Positions 7,161-15,716 of a DNA stretch of 64,000 nucleotides are shown here, piece after piece; position 1 is the first letter of the stretch, and each line of letters starts with the position of its first letter. Position numbers and translations under genes: made by a program. This DNA is from Pseudohalioglobus lutimaris (GTDB taxonomy: Bacteria; Pseudomonadota; Gammaproteobacteria; Pseudomonadales; Halieaceae): NCBI RefSeq assembly GCF_002866825.1, contig NZ_PKUS01000001.1, positions 310,001-374,000 of the forward strand, in the 5' to 3' direction. The notes beneath the pieces were generated by a model that worked only from the letters and a program-made list of their open reading frames with translations, did not search any database and was not told where the DNA came from.

Positions 7161-8309
7161 CTAATGACCGGCCAGCAGCCTGATTTTTTTCGAATAGCCG
7201 GCTTTCTGCTCGTCACTTTCCGCCAGCCTGGCGGCAGCTGTGAACGCCTCGCCTGCATCATCCAGTTGTCCCAGCGCCACATAACTCAGGCCCAACAAAC
7301 GGTATATCTCATGTTGCGCCTTATCCAGTCTCAACGCCGACCGCGAGCGGGACACCGCCAGCGGATAATCGCCTGCCTCGAAGGCCTGCAGCGCCAGTTC
7401 ATGGAGATAATAGGGATTGTGCAAGCGGAACAGCTCAACTTTACCCTCATACCACACGGCAAGGTTCTCCTTGTCCTGCTGACGATACAGCCTGGCCAGG
7501 TTACTCATTGCCGCGGGCTCGCGCGAAACATCGATTGCCCGCAAATAGGCGGCCTCCGCGGCGGCCTCCTCACCCGCACGCCGGTAAAGGCTGCCCAGGT
7601 TGGTCCAGAAGTAGCCGGTATCCGGCGCCAGGGAAATCGCCCGTGAAAAGTGCAAATAGGCCGAGGTAAACTCATGATCCATCATCAGGTGCACACCCAT
7701 ATTGTTATGGTAGCGAGCCTGGACTTCCTCATCGTCCAGCAGGTGCCTTTTATATTCGGTATCGAAAGACTCCATGGCGAAGTCGACCATCATACTGCCG
7801 CCGGGCAGGTCGACCACGGCATTGAGGTGCTTGTTGTAAAGCCAGGTCTCATTCCTGGCTTCCCATGTGGGTGGTACCTCCACCTCCTGGAAACGAGCCG
7901 GAATACCTGCCTCCCGCGCCAGTGCCACAAACAGGTTGGTGAAGGACATGCAGTTCCCCTCGCGGGTATAGAATGCCTCCTCCGCGGTCAGGGTGTGAAA
8001 CAGGTTGTAGTCAAGCCGCAGACCATCATCCAGGATCGCGCGCAGAATCTGCTCCACTTTCTGTTTCTTGTTCGCTTTGCGAGGCGTGTGCTCTGCCAAA
8101 AAGGCTCGCATGTCATCATTTACGGCGAGAAGTTGCGGGGCGGGGGGCTTCAGCTCCGGCGGCAGACCCAGAACGGAACCGTCCAGCAGCGCTGCACGGC
8201 TGTACGCCTGGGCCGCCTGGCTGGGAGCAGGGCCGGGCCCGGCACATGCGACAAGGGCCAGCAACCCGGACAGCAACGCCAGTTGCCGGAGAATGATGAG
8301 CTTACGCAT
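7161..8309 (-). CDS. Lipoprotein with transglutaminase-like domain and TPR repeats
   Basis: ATG 8309 is chosen because GGGAGGTG stands 7 bases before it and the protein then begins with a signal peptide ending in a lipobox (LLALVAC). The frame upstream of it is open but not protein-like. Mature residues about 50-200 form a transglutaminase/protease-like fold with Cys in GNCMSFTNLF, His in NKHLNAVVDL and Asp in MVDFAME, the expected catalytic triad. Four or so TPRs follow (HFSRAISLAPDTGYFWTNLG, AEAAYLRAIDVSREPAA). It is anchored in the periplasm or outer membrane. It could be a cysteine peptidase or scaffold; the partner is unknown. Confidence 0.85.
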   Translation of the reverse strand: MRKLIILRQLALLSGLLALVACAGPGPAPSQAAQAYSRAALLDGSVLGLPPELKPPAPQLLAVNDDMRAFLAEHTPRKANKKQKVEQILRAILDDGLRLDYNLFHTLTAEEAFYTREGNCMSFTNLFVALAREAGIPARFQEVEVPPTWEARNETWLYNKHLNAVVDLPGGSMMVDFAMESFDTEYKRHLLDDEEVQARYHNNMGVHLMMDHEFTSAYLHFSRAISLAPDTGYFWTNLGSLYRRAGEEAAAEAAYLRAIDVSREPAAMSNLARLYRQQDKENLAVWYEGKVELFRLHNPYYLHELALQAFEAGDYPLAVSRSRSALRLDKAQHEIYRLLGLSYVALGQLDDAGEAFTAAARLAESDEQKAGYSKKIRLLAGH

Positions 8310-8446
8310 GCGGACACCTCCCTGGGCGAATTGCACCGGCGGTACCGGCGGCTGCCCCAGCCGGGCACAGCTCGCCGAAACTCCTCCCCAGCATAACACC
8401 ACTGCTCTGGCGCACTAGGGAATTAGGATCGACCTGATTATAGCTC

Positions 8447-8452
8447 TATACT
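8447..8452 (+). promoter_or_regulatory. Candidate -10 element of marC
   Basis: TATACT lies 37 bases before the GTG start of marC in the divergent intergenic region. No good -35 is found at 16-18 bases upstream, so this is only a weak promoter call. Confidence 0.3.
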
Positions 8453-8488
8453 CTAGGTCACTCCCCCGACAACCCAGCGAGCCCCCGC

Positions 8489-9094
8489 GTGGATACGATT
8501 TCCGCTTTCATTACCCTGCTCTTCGTCATGGACCCTTTGGGCAACGTACCCATCTTCCTCTCGGTGCTCAAGGATGTAGACGCGAAACGGCGCCAGTGGG
8601 TGCTGGCGAGAGAGCTGCTGATCGCGCTGATGGTGCTGTTGATATTCCTCTGGTTCGGCGGCGTGTTGCTGGACTTACTGGGGCTGAAGCAGGAATCTAT
8701 CAGTATTGCCGGTGCCATCATCCTGTTCCTGATCGCAATTCGTATGATTTTTCCCTCGCCCTATGGCCTGCTGGGCGAAACACCTGAGGGGGAGCCGTTT
8801 ATTGTGCCGCTGGCAATTCCCATGGTGGCAGGTCCCTCGGCACTGGCAATCTCCGTATTGCTGGTCTCATCCGACCCGGATCGCATGTTCGACTGGACGT
8901 TGGCACTGGTGGGAGCATGGGCCGCATCAGCAGTGCTGTTGATGTCTGCGCCATTACTGCTCAAGGCACTGGGCAACCGCGGCCTGATCGCGGTTGAGCG
9001 ACTGATGGGAATGATCCTGGTCATCATATCGGTGCAAATGTTCTTTGACGGCGTGGGCAAATTTCTCCACCTGGACATTGCTACGCCCCTCTAG
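8489..9094 (+). CDS. MarC family integral membrane protein
   Basis: A 201-residue, six-helix membrane protein. The family signatures are visible: VMDPLGNVPIFLSVL at the N-terminus, IPMVAGPSAL in the middle, and a C-terminal RLMGMILVIISVQMFFDGV. MarC (UPF0056) proteins sit in the inner membrane. The historic link to antibiotic resistance was not upheld, and transport activity is unproven for most members. The start codon is GTG at 8489, chosen because the family begins right at this point. The stop TAG lies inside CTAG shared with the convergent hydrolase gene. Confidence 0.93.
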   Translation: MDTISAFITLLFVMDPLGNVPIFLSVLKDVDAKRRQWVLARELLIALMVLLIFLWFGGVLLDLLGLKQESISIAGAIILFLIAIRMIFPSPYGLLGETPEGEPFIVPLAIPMVAGPSALAISVLLVSSDPDRMFDWTLALVGAWAASAVLLMSAPLLLKALGNRGLIAVERLMGMILVIISVQMFFDGVGKFLHLDIATPL

Positions 9095-10071
9095 AGGCCG
9101 GCAAGGAACTCCAGCAGCAGTGCGTTCAGGCGTTCCGGCTGTTCCTGTTGAATAAAGTGGCCCGCGTCCGGTAACAGGGTCACGCCACGCAGGTCCACGA
9201 CTTTATCCTGCATGTGCGCCAGTGGCGCATCACCCGCCAGTTTAATCACCGGGTCCTCGGCGCCGCCTACAAACAGCGTGGGAACCAGCACCGGAGCATG
9301 GGCTGTACCGCGCGTTAAAGCCCAGTTGTAGTCCATCACCCGGTAAGCGTTGGCACCACCGATTATCGCCAGCTCCGGTCCGGCACAGAGATACTCACGG
9401 GTGTAGTAATCGAGATCTTCCACGGAGAGCCACGACCAGGGCAAGTCCTCCGCTGGTACTTCCAGCACGTCCAGGTAGTGCGTGCCTGCAGCGGGGAAGT
9501 TCTCCCAGTTCAGTAATTTGCCGCGGGCGGAAAGCGCCCAGAACAGCCTCCGCAGAAACTCTCGTTCACGCCCTCTCACGCCGGCCTCGGCGAGCCCCGG
9601 TTGCTGGTAGTAGTGCATGTGGAAGAAATGGTTTTCGGCAATGGCGGCGAACAGGGTCGAGGGCGGCACATCGCAACCTCCCGCCAGTTCCATATCATAG
9701 GGCACGCATAGCGGGGCAATGCCACGCAGTCGCTGTGGGTAGTGCACCGCCATATGCCAGGTGAGATTGGCGCCGAAATCGTGTCCCAGCAGCACGGCTT
9801 GCTCCTCGCCGAAATGGTCCATCACCGCCAGCACATCTTCGCTGAGCTGATCGAGGCCGTAGGCCTCCACTTCAAGTGGCCGGCTGCTGCGCCCGTAACC
9901 GCGCATGTCCAGGGCAACGACCCGGTAACCGGCCTCTGCCAGTACCGGGATCTGGTGACGCCAGCTGTACCATAGACCCGGATAACCGTGGCACATAATG
10001 ACCAACGGCCCTTCTCCCTGGGTTACAAAATGCAGGGAAACCTTTCCATTATTGAGCTGCTGATGTAGCAA
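9091..10071 (-). CDS. Alpha/beta hydrolase, epoxide hydrolase-like
   Basis: A 326-residue protein. The oxyanion motif is MCHGYPGLWYSW, the nucleophile elbow is LLGHDFGAN with aspartate as nucleophile (about residue 105), and the catalytic His is near LLPDAGHFIQQEQ. An Asp nucleophile together with HGYPG is typical of soluble epoxide hydrolases and haloalkane dehalogenases rather than esterases. A cap domain lies between. The start is uncertain: the first possible codon is TTG at 10071, directly behind the YceI stop (10076), so the two genes are probably co-transcribed and coupled. Confidence 0.85.
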   Translation of the reverse strand: MLHQQLNNGKVSLHFVTQGEGPLVIMCHGYPGLWYSWRHQIPVLAEAGYRVVALDMRGYGRSSRPLEVEAYGLDQLSEDVLAVMDHFGEEQAVLLGHDFGANLTWHMAVHYPQRLRGIAPLCVPYDMELAGGCDVPPSTLFAAIAENHFFHMHYYQQPGLAEAGVRGREREFLRRLFWALSARGKLLNWENFPAAGTHYLDVLEVPAEDLPWSWLSVEDLDYYTREYLCAGPELAIIGGANAYRVMDYNWALTRGTAHAPVLVPTLFVGGAEDPVIKLAGDAPLAHMQDKVVDLRGVTLLPDAGHFIQQEQPERLNALLLEFLAGL

Positions 10072-10075
10072 GTAC

Positions 10076-10663
10076 TTACTTCACACGCTGAAACTGGAGA
10101 TTGATGGTGACCGGAACGGCGGTGCTGATCGCCGCCAGGCCGGCCACATTGCGCAGAGCCTCAACGCCGGCGACCAGCCCGAAATCACCCGCCCTGAGCA
10201 GGACCGGACGCGCAGACACCACCCGCAGGTTACCGCTGTCGCTGAACACCAGCAGGGGAACGATGACCTTCTGTTCCACCCCGTGCAAGGACAGACTGAC
10301 CGGCACTTCCGTGCTCACGGTGCCGCCCAGGGCCGCTTCAGCGAGGACCGCCGGATCCAATCTGGCAGACACGTTGGCAGCGGGAAATTCGGCCGTGTTG
10401 AACAACATGGCACGCATTCGTTCGTTGCGAATCGGAATAAGCGTCTCCACACTGTCGAGATTAACCGTCACCTGCACATGGCCCTCCTCACCGATATAGC
10501 CCACCAGTGAGGGAAAACTGTGCATCTCTGCAATCGTCGAATTCTTCACCGAGATGAAGTTTATCGTTGACCCGGAATCGTTAAGCTCCCACTGTGCTGA
10601 TGCATGAGTCGCTATCAACGCGGTCGTCAGGAAAAACCCCATCATCACCTGTCGCATGCTCAT
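10076..10663 (-). CDS. YceI family periplasmic protein
   Basis: A 195-residue protein with a signal peptide (to THASA) followed by a lipocalin-like barrel with the YceI pattern: SGSTINFISVKNSTIAE at the start, then LDSVETLIPIRNERM, FPAANVSARL and VPVSLSLHGVEQKVIVPL. Family members bind polyisoprenoids or other amphiphiles in the periplasm. An AGGAG lies 8 bases before ATG 10663; the TTG six bases upstream is too close to that site. It follows parE on the same strand. Confidence 0.9.
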   Translation of the reverse strand: MSMRQVMMGFFLTTALIATHASAQWELNDSGSTINFISVKNSTIAEMHSFPSLVGYIGEEGHVQVTVNLDSVETLIPIRNERMRAMLFNTAEFPAANVSARLDPAVLAEAALGGTVSTEVPVSLSLHGVEQKVIVPLLVFSDSGNLRVVSARPVLLRAGDFGLVAGVEALRNVAGLAAISTAVPVTINLQFQRVK

Positions 10664-10758
10664 TTCCAAATCTCCTGTTTATTGCTGGAATTCACCTGCC
10701 CGTCCTGGCGCTGGCCCGCTTGCGGACAGGCTTGTTGCGGCGAAGCAGGCCGGACAGG

Positions 10759-12645
10759 TCAGATTACTTCGGCGAGGTCGCCTTTCTTCTCCAGCCAGGC
10801 CTTGCGGTCGGATGCCCGTTTCTTGGCCAGCAACATATCCAGCATGTTATTGGTGCCGTCACCCGAGTCCATTACCAGGCGCACGAGGCGGCGGGTATCG
10901 GGATCCATGGTGGTCTCACGCAGTTGCAGCGGATTCATCTCGCCCAGACCCTTGAAGCGCTGTACGTTCACCTTGCCACGCAGCTTTTCCGCTTCGATTC
11001 GATCCAGAATACCCTGCTTTTCACCCTCATCCAGCGCATAAAACACCTCCTTGCCCACGTCGATGCGATACAGGGGCGGCATGGCGACGAATACGTGACC
11101 CGCCGAGACCAGGGCACGGAAGTGGCGCACAAACAGGGCGCAGATCAGGGTGGCGATGTGCAGGCCATCGGAGTCCGCGTCCGCAAGGATGCAAACCTTA
11201 TGGTAGCGCAGGCCGGAGAGGTCGTCAGACGCCGGATCAATACCCAGGGCAATAGAAATATTGTGAACCTCCTGGGACGCCAGAATCTCCTGCGAGTCCA
11301 CTTCCCAGGTATTGAGAATCTTGCCACGCAGGGGCAGGATGGCCTGGAATTCGCGATCCCTGGCCTGCTTGGCGCTTCCTCCGGCTGAATCGCCTTCGAC
11401 CAGGAACAGCTCCCCGCGACTGGGGTCCTCACCGGAGCAGTCGGCGAGTTTGCCGGGTAGTGCAGGGCCGGCAGAGACTTTCTTGCGCACCACTTTCTTG
11501 GCAGTACGCATACGGCTCTGGGCATTGTTGATGCACATCTCCGCCAGCTTCTCCGCTTCTTCCGTATGCTGGTTCAGCCACAGGCTGAAGGCGTCCTTGG
11601 CCACACCGGAAACAAAGGCTGCTGCCTCCCTGGAGGAAAGACGTTCCTTGGTCTGACCGGAAAACTGTGGGTCTTCCAGCTTGGATGACAGTACATAGCA
11701 GCAGCGGTCCCAGATGTCGTCGGGCGTCAATTTGACACCGCGCGGGAGCAGGCTGCGCAGTTCACAGAAGTCGCGCATGGCATCGAGCAAGCCCGTGCGC
11801 AGGCCGTTAACGTGGGTGCCACCCTGGGCAGTTGGAATCAGGTTCACATACGACTCGGCGATCACTTCACCGCCCTCGGGCAACCATTGCACGGCCCAGT
11901 CCACCCCTTCGTTACTGCCACTGAAACTGCCCACAAATGGCTGTTCCGGGATCGCCGGATAATCAATAGTGGCATCAGCCAGATAGTCAGTGAGACCGTC
12001 TTCGTAGTACCACTCCTGGCTCTCACCTTTTTTCTCGTCTTTGAACTTCACCCGCAGCCCGGGGCAGAGCACCGCTTTGGCACGCAGCACGTGCACCAGT
12101 CGAGAGACAGAGAAATTCACCGAATCAAAGTACTTGCCGTTGGGCGTGAACATGACAGTGGTGCCGGTATTGCGTTTGCCGCAGCTGTCGATCACGGTCA
12201 GGTCCGAGGTCTTTTCACCATCGGCGAAAGTGATCTGGTGCACGCTGCCATCACGCCGGATAGTGACCACCAATTCGCTGGACAGCGCGTTGACTACCGA
12301 CACACCGACGCCGTGCAAACCACCGCTGAACTGGTAATTCTTATTGGAGAACTTGCCACCGGCATGCAGGGTGGAAAGTATCACCTCCACCCCCGGCTTG
12401 CCCTGTTCAGGATGAATATCCACTGGCATACCCCGGCCATTGTCGCTGACTGACACCGCACCGTTTTTATGCAGGACCACATCGATAAGGTCAGCATGTT
12501 TGGCGAGGGCCTCGTCGACCGAGTTATCGATCACTTCCTGGGCAAGGTGGTTGGGACGGGTAGTGTCCGTATACATACCCGGACGCTTGCGAACGGGTTC
12601 GAGTCCCGTGAGGACCTCGATATCTTCGGCGGTATATTGGCTCAT
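10759..12645 (-). CDS. parE: DNA topoisomerase IV subunit B
   Basis: A 628-residue protein with full-length ParE architecture. The GHKL ATPase domain has VIDNSVDEA and DNGRGMP, a K-loop region GGLHGVGVSVVNALS and a transducer domain. The TOPRIM domain has VEGDSAGGSA near residue 417 and DADSDG. The C-terminus is EMNPLQLRETTMDP. It decatenates replicated chromosomes together with ParC, which is not in the window. It stands downstream of yqiB and cpdA, the arrangement known in E. coli (yqiB-cpdA-yqiA-parE), here lacking yqiA. The gap to cpdA is about 110 bases. Confidence 0.97.
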   Translation of the reverse strand: MSQYTAEDIEVLTGLEPVRKRPGMYTDTTRPNHLAQEVIDNSVDEALAKHADLIDVVLHKNGAVSVSDNGRGMPVDIHPEQGKPGVEVILSTLHAGGKFSNKNYQFSGGLHGVGVSVVNALSSELVVTIRRDGSVHQITFADGEKTSDLTVIDSCGKRNTGTTVMFTPNGKYFDSVNFSVSRLVHVLRAKAVLCPGLRVKFKDEKKGESQEWYYEDGLTDYLADATIDYPAIPEQPFVGSFSGSNEGVDWAVQWLPEGGEVIAESYVNLIPTAQGGTHVNGLRTGLLDAMRDFCELRSLLPRGVKLTPDDIWDRCCYVLSSKLEDPQFSGQTKERLSSREAAAFVSGVAKDAFSLWLNQHTEEAEKLAEMCINNAQSRMRTAKKVVRKKVSAGPALPGKLADCSGEDPSRGELFLVEGDSAGGSAKQARDREFQAILPLRGKILNTWEVDSQEILASQEVHNISIALGIDPASDDLSGLRYHKVCILADADSDGLHIATLICALFVRHFRALVSAGHVFVAMPPLYRIDVGKEVFYALDEGEKQGILDRIEAEKLRGKVNVQRFKGLGEMNPLQLRETTMDPDTRRLVRLVMDSGDGTNNMLDMLLAKKRASDRKAWLEKKGDLAEVI

Positions 12646-12754
12646 TTTATGGGGTAACGTCTTGAAACTGCAGGATTGGAATCCGACTCATTGTACATGA
12701 GGCCGGGAAGCTGGCGACGCCGGGAACGAAAAAAATTGAAACTGGCCGGACGAC

Positions 12755-13618
12755 CTAGAGGTAACCGCCGGACTCCAGATCGACCGTAAAGGTTGCGTCA
12801 GTGACCCGGGAGATACCGGTGTTGATGCTGCCGTCCTTGCACAACTCCAACCAGCGGTAACCCGGCGGCCTGTCGTCGGCCTTGAAACGCTCACTGCCCG
12901 GAGCAAACTGCACGCAGGTGGAAGGACTGGCCATCAGCGCGATATCACCCCGCAGCCAGTCGATCTCCTGATGCACATGGCCCCACAGTACACCGCGAAC
13001 ACCGGCAAAGCGCTCAAGCGTTTCCCAGAACCGCTCCGCATCGGCCAGTTTTTGCTGGTCTATCCAGGCGCTGCCTATGGATACCGGCTGGTGGTGCAGG
13101 CAAACCAGTGTAAAAAGACCCTCTGCCTGTGCTCGCTCCAGTGCCGCCAGCAGACGCTGTTGCTCCAATTCGCCCAACTCGCCACCGACCTCCCCGGGTA
13201 TCTGGGAGTCAAGCATCAGGACTTGCCAATCGCCTGCCTGCACCTCACCGCAGAGACAGCCCTGCCCCTGCAGCGCAGTTTCCATCTGCCCTCTATCATC
13301 GTGATTCCCCGGCAACCAGAAACTCTCCGCCGAGAAGGCCTGCAAATATTCGGTCAGCCTCAGGTAAGCATCACGCGAGCCCCGGTCGGAGAGATCGCCT
13401 GTGCAGAGCAAACCGTCGATCACCGGGCGCTCCTGCAGTACATGCTCTATCACCAGTTGCAGGGAGCGGTCGGTGTCCATATCCAACAGCGTTCCGCCGC
13501 GCTCGGCGCACAGATGCGTATCGGTCAGTTGCACCAGGTGCACCGTGTCGCCCGCAGTCGTGAGTTTACAGGGCCCGGCGGAAGTTGATGGGTTGCTCAC
13601 CGGGGAGGTGTCACTCAC
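12755..13618 (-). CDS. cpdA: 3',5'-cyclic AMP phosphodiesterase, calcineurin-like
   Basis: A 287-residue class III phosphodiesterase: metal ligands in QLTDTHL, GDLSDRG, LPGNHDDR, LVCLHHQP and WGHVHQE follow the metallophosphoesterase order exactly. CpdA hydrolyses cAMP and so tunes CRP-dependent regulation. The chosen start is GTG 13618, which overlaps the yqiB stop as GTGA, giving translational coupling and the usual family length. The frame is open for 15 more codons upstream, but those lie inside yqiB. The neighbourhood (yqiB before, parE after, tolC divergent) matches the E. coli locus. Confidence 0.93.
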   Translation of the reverse strand: MSDTSPVSNPSTSAGPCKLTTAGDTVHLVQLTDTHLCAERGGTLLDMDTDRSLQLVIEHVLQERPVIDGLLCTGDLSDRGSRDAYLRLTEYLQAFSAESFWLPGNHDDRGQMETALQGQGCLCGEVQAGDWQVLMLDSQIPGEVGGELGELEQQRLLAALERAQAEGLFTLVCLHHQPVSIGSAWIDQQKLADAERFWETLERFAGVRGVLWGHVHQEIDWLRGDIALMASPSTCVQFAPGSERFKADDRPPGYRWLELCKDGSINTGISRVTDATFTVDLESGGYL

Positions 13619-14061
13619 GCCCTCACCGTTATGGGTTGTGTGCTCAAACCATTCCCCAGGCAATGCTCCAGCCAGTCGGCCAGAAAACGGTTCTGCTGTG
13701 ATTTCTCATCCTGCTGGTGCATTTTATCGTTGGGATAGCTGTAACGGGGCTGGATACGCTGATGAGACTGGAAACTCGCTACTTCCAGCATGCCGGCATC
13801 GTGGTAGGCACGCACTTCAACCCGAAGGCTGCCCAACCAGCGCGCCTCGGCATGCTGCTGCCGCAGGCAGAATATGGTGGTGTACCGACAGCGCTCCATC
13901 ACTTCCAGGCGTATCCTGGAGGGCCCTACATTGAATTCGCGAAGATTACAGCTCTCGTAGTCGGGAAACAGGCGAAGAAGGCGCGCATAATTAGCGTCGC
14001 AAATCGCGTGCAACTCCGAGAGATCTAGCTTGAACGCTCTGTTACGCGCCTTTTCTACCAC
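13615..14061 (-). CDS. yqiB: DUF1249 family protein YqiB
   Basis: A 148-residue protein. It begins LDLSELHAICDANYARLLRLFPDY and ends around PNDKMHQQDEKSQQNRFLADWLEHCL, as I recall for YqiB/DUF1249. The GTG start at 14061 has GGAG 7 bases upstream. The function is unknown, but it is conserved next to cpdA and parE. It overlaps cpdA by GTGA and is first in its leftward operon, divergent from tolC. NudF, which precedes yqiB in E. coli, is absent here. Confidence 0.88.
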   Translation of the reverse strand: MVEKARNRAFKLDLSELHAICDANYARLLRLFPDYESCNLREFNVGPSRIRLEVMERCRYTTIFCLRQQHAEARWLGSLRVEVRAYHDAGMLEVASFQSHQRIQPRYSYPNDKMHQQDEKSQQNRFLADWLEHCLGNGLSTQPITVRA

Positions 14062-14205
14062 TTAGTGTCTCCACAACCACCTCCCCAAGGGGGGCAAAAC
14101 CAATATCGAGTGCAACAAACCTTGCGAGTTTAACATCTGCGATAGTCAAAACTAGCCGAATTTTTGCGCCTCAGTTCACACAATGCAAGACTGCGCAGGG
14201 ACTGT

Positions 14206-14211
14206 TAGAAT
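14206..14211 (+). promoter_or_regulatory. Candidate -10 element of tolC
   Basis: TAGAAT lies 45 bases before the tolC ATG. At 16 bases upstream only a poor -35 (TGCAAG) is present, so an activator or a different promoter is possible. Confidence 0.3.
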
Positions 14212-14256
14212 CACCGCGCAGTTCTTTGCGTTGATTCGTACCAATGAGGAAAAAAC

Positions 14257-15666
14257 ATGAGACGGACCGGAGTCGCGCTGGTCGCGCTGGCACTTACCCT
14301 GGGAACGCTGACGGCTCGAGCCGAGTCACTTCTGGACATCTACGAGCTGGCGCTGGAAAACGACGCCCAGCTGAAAGCTGAAGAAGCCACGTACCTCGCC
14401 AATAGAGAAGCAGAGAACCTGGGCCTGTCCGCGTTGCTGCCGCAGGTCGGCGCCAAATACTCTCGATCCGGTTCGGACACCGACACCGACGCAGAGAGCT
14501 TCCAGTTTGGCGAAGATGGGATTGTCACCGTAGACACAACCACAACCAACGATACCATCAGCGATGGCTTCCAGGTCTCCCTCAACCAGGCCTTGTTCGA
14601 CCTGCCCGCATGGTTCAGCTTCAAGGCCGGCAAGGAGCAGAGTAAACAGGCTGAGGCCACGTTCGCCGGCAACCAACAGAACCTGATTGTTCGCGTGGTC
14701 AACGCCTATCTGGGTGTGCTGCGTGCACAGGACAACCTGGAGGCCTCCAAGGCACAGGAGCGCGCCTTTGAACGCCAGCTCGAGCAGACACAGCAGCGTT
14801 TTGAGGTTGGCCTCATCGCGATCACCGACGTCTATGAGGCTCAGGCCGCTTATGATCTGTCGCAGGTCAACCGCATCGTTGACGAAAACAATGTGGCGGT
14901 TGCACTGGAGCAGCTTTCGGTGCTGACCGGGCAGACCCACAGCAACCTGGATATCCTCAAGGAAGACTTTGAAATCAATCCGCCCGAGCCATTGGACCGC
15001 GCCGCCTGGGTGGATTTCTCTCTGGCAAACAACTACAACCTGAAAGCGGCCAAATTCGGTGAAGAGGCTGCCAGGCAGAACGCCAGGTCCAGTGCGCTGG
15101 AGCACGGCTTTGTGATTAGCGGCAACTATACTTATTCCGATACGCAGACCGACGGCCGGCGCACCATCACACCAGACACCCAGTTCAACAGCTCACCCTT
15201 CAATTCCACTGATGGGGATTACTGGGAGTTGCGCGTCGATGTTCCACTATATTCAGGCGGCGCTATCAGCGCCAATCGGCGGCAGGCTGCTCAGCAGTTC
15301 AACTCCGTGCGCGAGCAACGCATCAACCTCACCCGCACGACTGTGACCAATACCCGGTCACTGCATATGACTGTGATCAGCGATGTCTCCCGGGTCAAAG
15401 CACGCAAGCAGAGCATCGTCTCCTCCCGCAGCGCTCTTGACGCTACCCAGGCGGGATATGAAGTGGGTACCCGCAACGTGGTGGATGTGCTCAACGCCCA
15501 GAACACCCTGTTCGCCGCCGAGCGTGACTATGCGAACAGCCGCTATGATTACATCAATAACATGATGCGCCTGAAAGAACAGGCGGGGCTGCTGAGCCCG
15601 CAGGATGTGATCAACCTGGACTCATTCCTGCAGACACCCCCGGCACCCGCGGCAAGCAGCAAGTAA
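14257..15666 (+). CDS. tolC: Outer-membrane efflux/secretion channel, TolC family
   Basis: A 469-residue protein with a signal peptide (to TARAE) and two homologous halves of long amphipathic coiled-coil helices and short beta strands. The hallmarks are ESLLDIYELALENDAQLKA at the start, RVVNAYLGVLRAQDNLE, GLIAITDVYEAQAAYDL, and in the second half YEVGTRNVVDVLNAQNTLF. It trimerises into the outer-membrane exit duct for type I secretion and RND/MFS pumps. GAGGA is well placed before the ATG. It is divergent from yqiB-cpdA-parE as in enterobacteria and has no pump genes next to it, so it probably serves several systems. Confidence 0.95.
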   Translation: MRRTGVALVALALTLGTLTARAESLLDIYELALENDAQLKAEEATYLANREAENLGLSALLPQVGAKYSRSGSDTDTDAESFQFGEDGIVTVDTTTTNDTISDGFQVSLNQALFDLPAWFSFKAGKEQSKQAEATFAGNQQNLIVRVVNAYLGVLRAQDNLEASKAQERAFERQLEQTQQRFEVGLIAITDVYEAQAAYDLSQVNRIVDENNVAVALEQLSVLTGQTHSNLDILKEDFEINPPEPLDRAAWVDFSLANNYNLKAAKFGEEAARQNARSSALEHGFVISGNYTYSDTQTDGRRTITPDTQFNSSPFNSTDGDYWELRVDVPLYSGGAISANRRQAAQQFNSVREQRINLTRTTVTNTRSLHMTVISDVSRVKARKQSIVSSRSALDATQAGYEVGTRNVVDVLNAQNTLFAAERDYANSRYDYINNMMRLKEQAGLLSPQDVINLDSFLQTPPAPAASSK

Positions 15667-15716
15667 CCGCTTACTGCCCTGCCAGGGCCTGACTGGAATC
15701 CGGCACTGCACGGGTT

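Noticed and set aside
7650-8396. 248-codon plus-strand frame opposite the transglutaminase-like lipoprotein
   Set aside because: Antisense to a gene with ribosome site, lipobox and catalytic triad; the translation lacks any recognisable domain.
15676-15688. GCCCT-gcc-AGGGC hairpin after tolC as terminator
   Set aside because: The stem is only 5 bp and no T run follows.
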